Shown piece after piece: positions 16,082-23,421 of a stretch of 58,558 bases of DNA. Numbering within the stretch: position 1 is the stretch's first letter; every line of letters begins with the position of its first letter. This DNA comes from JACQFK01 sp964619955. GTDB taxonomy: Bacteria; Planctomycetota; MHYJ01; JACPRB01. The notes under the pieces were generated by a model. The model did not search any database and was not told the DNA's origin. It worked only from the letters and a program-made list of their open reading frames with translations. Made by a program: the position numbers and the translations under genes. The stretch lies in NCBI GenBank assembly GCA_964619955.1, contig CAZUJF010000035.1:1-58558 (forward strand), in the 5' to 3' direction.

Positions 16082-16154
16082 GGAATAGAGAATAAGGAAT
16101 AGGGAATGAGGAATACAGGGGCGGCCATTCCTTATTCCCTATTCTTTATTCCCT
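16082..16154. repeat. Inverted pair of heptamer arrays (GGAATAR type)
   Basis: The left arm has GGAATAG, AGAATAA, GGAATAG, GGAATGA and GGAATAC in 7-nt register. After a 10-nt GC-rich loop the right arm has ATTCCTT, ATTCCCT, ATTCTTT and ATTCCCT. The arms are nearly perfect complements, so the element can fold into a long hairpin. It is AT-rich in a GC-rich genome and lies between the divergent rpmA gene and the 16219 gene. Confidence 0.75.
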
Positions 16155-16218
16155 GATTTTCCGGCACCGGTCGGGCCCCGAAACTGTATAAAGTATGTCG
16201 TCTATGAAGGGGATGTCC

Positions 16219-17235
16219 ATGCGCAGCACGCTCATCGCGCTCTTGACGCTCGCGGCGGCCCTGCCCGGCTCGGCGCAGGAAGGGTTCCGGGACCGCGACA
16301 TGCGCACCCGCATCCGCTGGTATCCGTCGGTCGAGAGCGTCGGCGGCGGAGGCGCGATGGACGAGCTGGAACGGCGCCGCCTGCGCGCGTTCGGCCAGGA
16401 GCCCAGCGAGAAGAAGTACATCTTCGTCTACATCCGCCCCATCACGGAGGACAAGGAGCCCAACGAATTCTCCCAGTTCGCGGACGCGCTCAACGCCTCG
16501 CGCGAGGCCTGGGGCTTCGTGAAGATGGATTTCGACAAGGAAAACGCGCACCAGAAGGCCTGGAACATCAAGGGCGCCCCCGCCTGCGTCGGCTGCGACC
16601 TTTTCGGCAACGACTTCTTCAAGATGGGCGCGGCCTCGACGGACGCCATCCGCAACATCCTCAAGGGCACGCCGGAAGCCATCGCGCGCTACGAAGGCAA
16701 ACTCAGGTCGGACTACGCCAAGGCGATGGACACCCTCAAGCTCGACGAGGACCGCGCGGCGAAGCTCTTCGTGGAGATCGTCGCCAACGGCAAGAAGGGC
16801 TACAAGGAAGTGGCCGAGTCCCAGGCCAAGCTCGGCGAGCTCACGGAAAACGCCCTCCGCAAGGGCGACCTGGCCAGCGCGGTGAGCCCCGAGATCGGGA
16901 TCGAATACCTCGAGGAGTTGGTGAAGACGTACAAGTCCAGCGCCCCCGGCGTGCGCGCCGAGATCTCCATCGCGGTGCTCGACCACGCCCGCGGCAACGC
17001 GCAGCCGGCCATCCAGCGCCTGCAGAAGATCCAGAAGTACGACGCGCGCACGTTGAAGCCGGAGATCGACGCCGCGGCCAAGGCCCTGGAGGAGGTCTCC
17101 AAGGCCGGCGACCAGCGGATCGACGCGGCGCTGCTCCTGCCCGACAAGGCCCAGGCGAAGGAGGCCGTCCGCAAACTCGCCAAGGACTACGCGGGCACCG
17201 AGGCCGGCCGCCGCGCGGCAGACTCGACCAAGTAG
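16219..17235 (+). CDS. Exported thioredoxin-like fold protein with CxxC at an unusual site
   Basis: 338 aa. A signal peptide is clear (MRSTLIALLTLAAALPGSAQ). A thioredoxin-like segment covers about residues 60-135: KKYIFVYIRP is the first strand, where the usual WCxxC is missing, and GAPACVGCDLFG, in the cis-proline region, carries a CVGC pair instead. The C-terminal two thirds is helical and Lys/Ala-rich. Four in-frame ATGs (16195, 16204, 16213, 16219) are possible; 16219 fits best because AAGGGG lies 7 nt upstream and TATAAA at 16187-16192 would start the mRNA near 16199. The role is unknown. Confidence 0.65.
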   Translation: MRSTLIALLTLAAALPGSAQEGFRDRDMRTRIRWYPSVESVGGGGAMDELERRRLRAFGQEPSEKKYIFVYIRPITEDKEPNEFSQFADALNASREAWGFVKMDFDKENAHQKAWNIKGAPACVGCDLFGNDFFKMGAASTDAIRNILKGTPEAIARYEGKLRSDYAKAMDTLKLDEDRAAKLFVEIVANGKKGYKEVAESQAKLGELTENALRKGDLASAVSPEIGIEYLEELVKTYKSSAPGVRAEISIAVLDHARGNAQPAIQRLQKIQKYDARTLKPEIDAAAKALEEVSKAGDQRIDAALLLPDKAQAKEAVRKLAKDYAGTEAGRRAADSTK

Positions 17236-17331
17236 GCGCGCGCTCAGGCCAGCGGGTTCGTCCGAAGCGGCTGAAATCGGAGGCGCAGGGGCGGAGCCCC
17301 GTCCCGCACTCAAGCGCCGGCCCCGCCAGAT

Positions 17332-17352
17332 GGCAGCATCCAAGATGCTGCC
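17332..17352. terminator. Perfect 9-bp hairpin between convergent genes
   Basis: GGCAGCATC, loop CAA, then GATGCTGCC. A smaller hairpin (GGGGC-GGA-GCCCC) lies at 17288-17300. There is no T-run on either strand, so it is not a classical terminator, but its place between convergent gene ends suggests a transcript-end or mRNA-stabilising role. Confidence 0.4.
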
Positions 17353-17387
17353 AAGGCATCATCTCCCCCCGGCTCTCGGGCGCCCCC

Positions 17388-19205
17388 TCAGCGGCAGCGG
17401 GCCAGCATGAGCAGGGCCGCCGCGGTGCCGTAGCTCTTGCCGATCTCGTGGCTGTCGATGAAGGAGCCGTCCGCCTCGGGAATCGCCAGGAGCCGGTCGA
17501 GAAAGGCCTTTTGCGTGGAAAGACGCGCCGGCCCCTCCAGCATCCGCGCCGCCTCGAGCGTGTGGAAGCCGGCATGGAAATAGAAGAAACCCGCCAGCCG
17601 GCCGTCGGAATGGTAGTCGCAGAGCCGCACCGCCTCCAGCCGCCCCACGAATTTCCAGTACGCGGCGACGCCCTTCTCCACGTCCTCCAGCGGCAGGACC
17701 CCGCAGTGGTGCAGCGCCAGCTCGCAGAGCGCCGTGCGCGACATGGAGCTCTTCTCGTTGTCCGGAGGCTGGCCGTCGCAACGGTAGGTCTGGCGCCCCC
17801 CCGAGCCGCGCGTGGACAGCAGCGCCGCGGCCGCGCGCCGGTAGATCCCGCCCGGAACCGCGGCGCCCGCCTTCCGCGCGGTCTCGAGCGCGTGGACCAC
17901 GACCCCCGTGATGAAGGGGTTCGGGTACTCGTGCGCCCAGAATCCCTGCGCATCCTGCAGGGCCGCGACGCGCGCGACGATGCGGTCGAGCGTGGCCGTG
18001 TCCTTCCGCGAGGCGAAGTAGTGCAGGCGGAACGCGTGCGCGTAGATCTCCTCGTTCCTCCCGGCGCTGAGCCGCGTCTCGTCCCGAAGCAGGATCTCGG
18101 CCTTCCGGAGCGCGGCGTCGATCCGGACCGGATCGAGGTCCCGCCACTCCCGCAGCGCCAGCGCGGCCAGCGCGGTCACCGCGCCCCAGACGTTCGGAAG
18201 AATCTGCGGATCGGGCCAGTAGGCGTAGCGCGCATCGCGCCATTCCCCGTTGTCCCACTGGGCGTCCAGCAGGAATTCGACGGCCCGGCGCGCCGCGACG
18301 CCGGCATCCTTCGCGGGAACACGGGTCGAGGCCGGAACCCCCTCGAAGGGACGCCGGCCGAAGTCCTCCAGATGATGCCTCAGGGGCCCCTGGGGCAGGG
18401 AATCCTCGCCGCGGACCACGTTGGCCGCCGCACGCCACGCCCAGGGCGAGTCGGGGTGTTTCCGCATCAGGTCGCGGAGCCGGGGTTCCGGATCCTTCCC
18501 CGTCCAGAGATCGACCGCCGCGAGGTGGTAACGCGCCTCGGGGTCCTCCAGGGGCTCCAGCACGGCCCGCGCCTCCTCGAAGCGCCTCGTCCCCAGGAGC
18601 GCGAGCCCCTTTCGAAGCGGGGCGTTTTCCGGAGGCGCGGCCCCGGGACGGTGAAACTCCGGGTTCTGCTTCAGCACCGCCTCCAGCGCCGCGTGGAACC
18701 AGCCCGAATTGAAGGTCCGGATCGAATCGATCTTGTGGACGATCTTCCCTTCGGGGGTCATGAAGATGAAACCCGGCTCGACGAAGTCGAAGGGCTTCAG
18801 CTGGAGCGTCTTTCCGGTCTCGGCGTCGCAGCACATGCGCAGCGGGACGAACTGCGCGCGGATCAGGTCCACGACGCCGGGATCCGTGAACGCCGTCGCC
18901 TTCATGTAACGGTCCGTCAGCAGCGCCCGGTACATGTGCAGCCCGTGCATGCGGGGGACGTACCAGAGGATCAGCCGCTTCTGCTCCCGCGCGGCCGCCT
19001 TCGCCTTCTCCAGCAGCGCGGCCCGGTCGACCCGGTATCCCTTGGGCTCCCGAGCCTCGGGAAACTGCGGGTGATGGCCCGCAGCCAGCTCCATGTCGAT
19101 CAGCTCCACGCCGTCGCTGATCCAGGGAATCTGGCTGTCGCATCTCCGGGCCAGCGCCTCGTCGGAGACCTGGCCCAGGAGCAGGGCGGCCGCGAGCAGG
19201 ATCAT
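17388..19205 (-). CDS. Exported protein with thioredoxin-like N-domain and terpenoid-cyclase-type helical toroid
   Basis: 605 aa with a short signal peptide (MILLAAALLLGQVSD). Residues about 60-170 look thioredoxin-like (RLILWYVPRMHG in place of WCxxC, then EPGFIFMTPEGKIVHK), without a redox pair at the usual site. From about residue 300, repeated segments of the form LLDAQWDNGEW, LQDAQGFWAH and IPEADGSFID, with Trp/Gly turns and Ala/Leu-rich helices, fit the alpha/alpha toroid of squalene-cyclase/prenyltransferase repeats. It overlaps the upstream gene by 4 bp (ATGA), so the two are coupled. No substrate can be inferred. Confidence 0.65.
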   Translation of the reverse strand: MILLAAALLLGQVSDEALARRCDSQIPWISDGVELIDMELAAGHHPQFPEAREPKGYRVDRAALLEKAKAAAREQKRLILWYVPRMHGLHMYRALLTDRYMKATAFTDPGVVDLIRAQFVPLRMCCDAETGKTLQLKPFDFVEPGFIFMTPEGKIVHKIDSIRTFNSGWFHAALEAVLKQNPEFHRPGAAPPENAPLRKGLALLGTRRFEEARAVLEPLEDPEARYHLAAVDLWTGKDPEPRLRDLMRKHPDSPWAWRAAANVVRGEDSLPQGPLRHHLEDFGRRPFEGVPASTRVPAKDAGVAARRAVEFLLDAQWDNGEWRDARYAYWPDPQILPNVWGAVTALAALALREWRDLDPVRIDAALRKAEILLRDETRLSAGRNEEIYAHAFRLHYFASRKDTATLDRIVARVAALQDAQGFWAHEYPNPFITGVVVHALETARKAGAAVPGGIYRRAAAALLSTRGSGGRQTYRCDGQPPDNEKSSMSRTALCELALHHCGVLPLEDVEKGVAAYWKFVGRLEAVRLCDYHSDGRLAGFFYFHAGFHTLEAARMLEGPARLSTQKAFLDRLLAIPEADGSFIDSHEIGKSYGTAAALLMLARCR

Positions 19206-21577
19206 TCGTCCAGGATCTCCAGGAGCGAGCGCCGGAACGCCTCGAAGCGGTCGGGATCCAGCCGCCCGTACTCGATCCGGCCCGCGTCCTCCTCGGACGT
19301 CTTCAAAAAGCTCCCGGCCAGCCCCAGCGCCTTCGCGACGCCCTCGCGGATCTCTTCACGGGAGGCCTTCCGTTTCAGCAGCGCCAGACGGAGCAGTTCC
19401 GCGTCCTGCTGTCCGCGCCGCAGCCCCTTGAGCCGGAGCGTGGCGTACGGCCGCCGTTCGAGATCCCTCCGGGGCGGGAGCAGGAGGGCCGTGTCCATGG
19501 GCGTTTCCCAGGCCTTCGCGGTCCCCAGCGCCAGCCAGGGAACCACGCCGTCCGCGCCGTCGATGTATCCCTGGATCGCCCAGGCGCGCGCCGCCTGGCC
19601 GCCGCCGCCGATCGGCACGCCGCCGTAGATCCACACCTCCTCGCCCCGCTTGAAGACGAGTTCCGGATAGCGGCGGTACGCGCCGGCGACCACGTCGAGG
19701 CCCAGCAGCCCGTCGAGCGTGTCACGGCGGCATTGCGGGCGGGAGAGGTCGGCGCGGAACACGACCGTGACGCCCCGGAGATCCTTCACCGCCTCGGCGG
19801 ACCGCGCCGCGAAATACCGCAGGGCCCGGTGATCCTCCAGGGAGACGGGTTCGTCGAGCCGCCACCAGGCGCCCTCCTTCTCCTTCCGGGTGAAGCGGAT
19901 GTCCGGCTTGTTGTTGAGGAAGACCTGGAACTGCGTGCGCGACCAGCCTTTGGCGGCGGCGTGCGTCGCGAACTCGCGGACCATCGCCGCGAACGCCGCC
20001 CCGTAGTCCGCCGGGAAGGCCCGCTCGGGGGGCGGCGCGTCCCGCCAGTGATCCTCCGCCCGGCCCTGGTAGGCGTAGAATTCGTTGAGCGGCAGCGGCC
20101 AGTTCTCGTGATGGGGCCAGTACAGATGGGCGAGCGGGACGCCGTCGCGGGGCAGCCCCCGGAACGCGCCGCCGTCCAGATAGGGTCCGTAGCGACGGTC
20201 GAAGGCCTCCCAGGAAGCCACCTCGACCTTCGCCCCCGTGCGGCGGATCTCGGGGGCGACCGCCCAGTCCAGATTGCCCCGCTGGGAGTACGGGACGAGG
20301 GCGAGCGTGCAGCGGTGTTCGTGCGCCAGGCGATGAAACGCGCGCTCCAACGCCAGGAATTCCGGCGACCCCGGCTTGTCGCCCATCGCGCCGCCCGGCG
20401 AACTGTAGGCATTCAGCGACACCTGGAAGGAGAGCGCGTCGGGCAGGACGGCCGGATGCACCCGCAGCGTCACCGGAATCGCCGCCTCGGCCGTGCCGAC
20501 CGTCAGGCTCAGCGGGACCTTCAACTCGCCGGGGGGCGCGGACTTGGGCACGTGGCGTTCCACGTGGAAGAGCGCCCTCCCCGCCGCCTCTCCGAAGACG
20601 GGAACCAGCGGGTCGAACGTCGATCCCACCGACAGCACGCGGCTGGCCGTCCAGCCGGCGCCTTCCAGCCGGATCACGCCGGGCCGGGCCAGGTCGACGG
20701 CGATCTCGAAGCCGACGGTCTCGCCCCGCGCCGCCGCCAGCGCGACCGAACGGCCGTCCCAGAGGCGCGCCGCCGGCGGGGCCTCGGGATCCGTCTCCCC
20801 TTCATGGAGGATCCGGTAGCGGGAGCCGTCGGCCAGCACCGCGGGCGCCGCCACCGCGGGCAGCGCCCCCTTGCGGACGAAGTCCCCCGAACGGTCCGCG
20901 ACAAGCGCCGGCGCGGGCACCATGCTTCGGCGGGCGCCGGACGGCGGCGGCACGCCCGGCTTCCAGCGCGACACGACGAGGTAGGGAGCTTTCGCGTTCT
21001 GCTCGCGGCTGTAGACGCTGTTGTTGAAGTGCGCGGCGCCTTCATCGGAGAGGGCGAGCCCGAAGGAGTTGCCCTCCATCCTCGCGTGCAGGAGGGCGGG
21101 CGGGAGCTCCACCGAAATCCAGCCCTCCGGCTCGGCGCGGAGTTCGCGGGGAAACCAGAGGGAGCCCCCGCGGCTGAACGAGACGGCATGGAAGTCGGAC
21201 CCCGGATGCGCCCAGGGGCGCTCGCCTTCGGCGGCCATCAGGAAGCAGGGCTCCCCGGGCCGGGCCGGCGCGTTCTGACCCGTCCCCTCCTTCCAGGGCG
21301 CCCCGATCGTGGACAGGCCGAGGACCCTCAGCTTGTGCGGTCCGGTCGTGCAGAGGAAGAGGCGGGCCTCCTCCACCGTGCGCCCCTTGAGCGGAGCCGG
21401 ATCGAAATCCAGGAGCGCCAGGTCCTCGATGCCTTTCAGGCGGAGATTGGAGCGGGCCCCGTGATTGAGCCGCTCCTCCCCCGCGCTCATGGAGAGCATG
21501 GTGTCGGCCGTGACGGGGATCCGGAGGGGTTCGGGAGCCGCCTGCGTCCGCAGGAGCAGAAGGATCAGGAAGCTCAT
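19202..21577 (-). CDS. Exported DNRLRE-like and DUF4091-type (glycosidase-like) protein
   Basis: 791 aa with a signal peptide (MSFLILLLLRTQAAP). Residues about 20-205 resemble a DNRLRE beta-sandwich (NHGARSNLRLKGIEDLALLDFD, then WISVELPPALL and FGLALSDE), found on extracellular carbohydrate-active proteins. The middle part contains TIM-barrel-like segments (LNAYSSPGG, HLYWPHHENWPLPLNEFYAY). The C-terminus (YGGVPIGGGGQAARAWAIQGYIDGADGV, then RLKGLRRGQQDAELL) matches DUF4091. It probably acts on polysaccharide outside the cytoplasm. It is the first gene of a two-gene operon, with GGAG before the ATG. Confidence 0.65.
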   Translation of the reverse strand: MSFLILLLLRTQAAPEPLRIPVTADTMLSMSAGEERLNHGARSNLRLKGIEDLALLDFDPAPLKGRTVEEARLFLCTTGPHKLRVLGLSTIGAPWKEGTGQNAPARPGEPCFLMAAEGERPWAHPGSDFHAVSFSRGGSLWFPRELRAEPEGWISVELPPALLHARMEGNSFGLALSDEGAAHFNNSVYSREQNAKAPYLVVSRWKPGVPPPSGARRSMVPAPALVADRSGDFVRKGALPAVAAPAVLADGSRYRILHEGETDPEAPPAARLWDGRSVALAAARGETVGFEIAVDLARPGVIRLEGAGWTASRVLSVGSTFDPLVPVFGEAAGRALFHVERHVPKSAPPGELKVPLSLTVGTAEAAIPVTLRVHPAVLPDALSFQVSLNAYSSPGGAMGDKPGSPEFLALERAFHRLAHEHRCTLALVPYSQRGNLDWAVAPEIRRTGAKVEVASWEAFDRRYGPYLDGGAFRGLPRDGVPLAHLYWPHHENWPLPLNEFYAYQGRAEDHWRDAPPPERAFPADYGAAFAAMVREFATHAAAKGWSRTQFQVFLNNKPDIRFTRKEKEGAWWRLDEPVSLEDHRALRYFAARSAEAVKDLRGVTVVFRADLSRPQCRRDTLDGLLGLDVVAGAYRRYPELVFKRGEEVWIYGGVPIGGGGQAARAWAIQGYIDGADGVVPWLALGTAKAWETPMDTALLLPPRRDLERRPYATLRLKGLRRGQQDAELLRLALLKRKASREEIREGVAKALGLAGSFLKTSEEDAGRIEYGRLDPDRFEAFRRSLLEILDE

Positions 21578-21681
21578 GGCTCCACCCCCGTTGGCCGTTC
21601 CACCCGTACGTGCCGGGATCGGCGTTCATTCTAACCGCCGCTCCCCTGATATTTGGGGGGCCTCCGCCGGGCCCGCGGACG

Positions 21682-21687
21682 TACACT
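21682..21687 (+). promoter_or_regulatory. -10 box TACACT for a leaderless ATG start
   Basis: TACACT ends 8 nt before the ATG at 21696 and no Shine-Dalgarno lies between. The -35 region is a poor match. Confidence 0.4.
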
Positions 21688-21695
21688 GGATCCTG

Positions 21696-22451
21696 ATGAC
21701 GTCCGTCCGCCTGCTGGCCGGATTCCTGCTCGCCGCGGTCGCCGCCCAGGAGACCCCCCTGGACGCCGTCCGCAGGAGCCTGGCCCTCACCGCGGAGAGC
21801 CCCTACCGCTACCAGGTGCTCGGGCGCTTCGAGCGCAGCGGCGAATACCAGCCCGGCCCCGTCACCACCAGCCGCATGAAGACCTACCAGTCCGTGCGGC
21901 ACGGCGAGCGCATGCTGGTCAAGGGCCCCGAGGGGCTCTGGCGCACGCCCGAGGAGCGCCTCGGGGAAAAAGTCGAGCGGCCCGACCCCGAGGCGGCCGA
22001 CATCGTCCGCACCCTCCAGGGCGCCGACGCGCCCCACCGCCTGCTCGAGGCCATCCTCGAGGAGGTCGACAAGGGCGCCGCCCCCGACGAACGCGACGTC
22101 GACGGCGTCCCCTGCCTCCGCTACGTGCTCTACTTCAAGCCGGCCGCCCTGCGCGCCTCGCTGGAGAAGCAGCTCGACCGCGCCGTGGAGAAGAAGACGC
22201 TTACGAAACCCGACGAGATCCGCTGGGCCTCATCGATGAAGGGCAGCCTGCGGATCTACGTCCACAAGACGGAGAAGCGCCTGCTCAAGGCCGTCGACGA
22301 ACGCTCCGTGAAACTCGCCTACAAGGTCCCCGACGGCCAGCCCGAGGTGAAGAGCTACCGATCGGAGATGGAGTTCACGATCAGCGACTGGGGACGGACG
22401 AAAGCCGAGATCCCCCCCGAGGTCCGCGAGCGGCTGGGCATCCGGGAGTAG
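21696..22451 (+). CDS. Exported hypothetical protein
   Basis: 251 aa with a signal peptide (MTSVRLLAGFLLAAVAAQ). The rest is mixed alpha/beta with alternating charged strands (YRYQVLGRFERSGEY, CLRYVLYFKP, SLRIYVHKTEKRLLKA, SYRSEMEFTISDWG). The order of strands and the final PPEVRERL resemble LolA/LppX-like lipid-carrier folds, but this is a weak impression. The ATG was chosen because the signal peptide begins there; the frame open upstream is antisense to the neighbouring gene. It is convergent with the ThuA-like gene, with 3 nt between the stops. Confidence 0.6.
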   Translation: MTSVRLLAGFLLAAVAAQETPLDAVRRSLALTAESPYRYQVLGRFERSGEYQPGPVTTSRMKTYQSVRHGERMLVKGPEGLWRTPEERLGEKVERPDPEAADIVRTLQGADAPHRLLEAILEEVDKGAAPDERDVDGVPCLRYVLYFKPAALRASLEKQLDRAVEKKTLTKPDEIRWASSMKGSLRIYVHKTEKRLLKAVDERSVKLAYKVPDGQPEVKSYRSEMEFTISDWGRTKAEIPPEVRERLGIRE

Positions 22452-22454
22452 CGC

Positions 22455-23393
22455 TTACTTCACCCCGCTGGACTGCTCGGGCGTCGGAAAGTCCGCCGGG
22501 ACCGCCGACGTCACCTTGCCCGTCGCCAGCCACTCGACCGAGCGGTTCATCAGCACCACGAAACTCACGCACTGCAACGCCTTGCCGTTCTCGTGCCCCA
22601 TCAGGTTCGTCACCACCTGGCCCTTGCCGGAGGGGATCACCCAGAGCATCGGCTCGTGGTCGCCCGTGCCGCCCTTCTCCTTCGAGGAGTACGCGGTGGC
22701 GAGCACCTTCATGTGTTCCGCGGGGCCGCGCTGGCCGTGGTACAGCTCGTCGGCCGTGTGTTTCCAGGTCTTGGGCAGACCCCTGACGATGGGGTGCTCC
22801 GTGTCGCGCAGCTGCATCAGGAACTCGTGCTGCGGACCGTGGCCGGCGCCCGGCCCCTTGCCCGCCTCGACGACGACCTGCTCGCCCGCGTCGTTGTAGA
22901 TCAGCCGCTTGCCGTATTTGCTGTCGCGCCAGCCGAGGCCGATCATCAGGTTGTACTCCTTCCACTCGGGGAAGGCGTTGTTGGCCGCGTGCACGATGTG
23001 GACCCCGCCGCCGTTGTTCACGAAGGCTTCAAAGCCCTTGCGGACCTCCTCGGGCCACGACTCGCCGTTGTAGTTCGACACGACGACCTTGTACTTCGAG
23101 AAGTCCGGGCGCCACGCGGCCCAGGCCTGCTTGATGGCCGCCGTCTCCGCCTCGCGCTTCGCCTTCTGCTCGGGGGTCTCCTCGACGCCCTTCTTGGGCG
23201 CGCCGGGCGCCCGCGGCGGCGTCGTGGAGACGTCCACCTTGAACATCCCCGTCTTCTCGAGCTGCGCCTTCATGAACGGCGTCATCGCCTTGTAGTTGTG
23301 GTTGTTCTGCCCGTCCACGATCAGGACGGGGATCTCCTCGCCCGCCGCCGCCGGCAGCGCGAGCGCCAGGACCGCCATCAGGCTCTTCATCAT
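22455..23393 (-). CDS. Exported ThuA-like protein (class I glutamine-amidotransferase-like fold)
   Basis: 312 aa. It has a signal peptide (MMKSLMAVLALALPAAAG), then PVLIVDGQNNHNYKAMTPFMK, the typical ThuA opening. YKVVVSNYNGESWPEEVRKGFEAFVNNGGGVHIVHAANNAF holds the core strands, and HPIVRGLPKTWKHTADELYHG is the conserved later segment. ThuA-like proteins occur in many copies in planctomycetes and are linked to sugar metabolism, though their reaction is unclear. AGGAAAG precedes the start. It lies 28 nt downstream of mutS. Confidence 0.85.
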   Translation of the reverse strand: MMKSLMAVLALALPAAAGEEIPVLIVDGQNNHNYKAMTPFMKAQLEKTGMFKVDVSTTPPRAPGAPKKGVEETPEQKAKREAETAAIKQAWAAWRPDFSKYKVVVSNYNGESWPEEVRKGFEAFVNNGGGVHIVHAANNAFPEWKEYNLMIGLGWRDSKYGKRLIYNDAGEQVVVEAGKGPGAGHGPQHEFLMQLRDTEHPIVRGLPKTWKHTADELYHGQRGPAEHMKVLATAYSSKEKGGTGDHEPMLWVIPSGKGQVVTNLMGHENGKALQCVSFVVLMNRSVEWLATGKVTSAVPADFPTPEQSSGVK

Positions 23394-23421
23394 CCGTCTT
23401 TCCTTCTCTTCGATACTGTTC

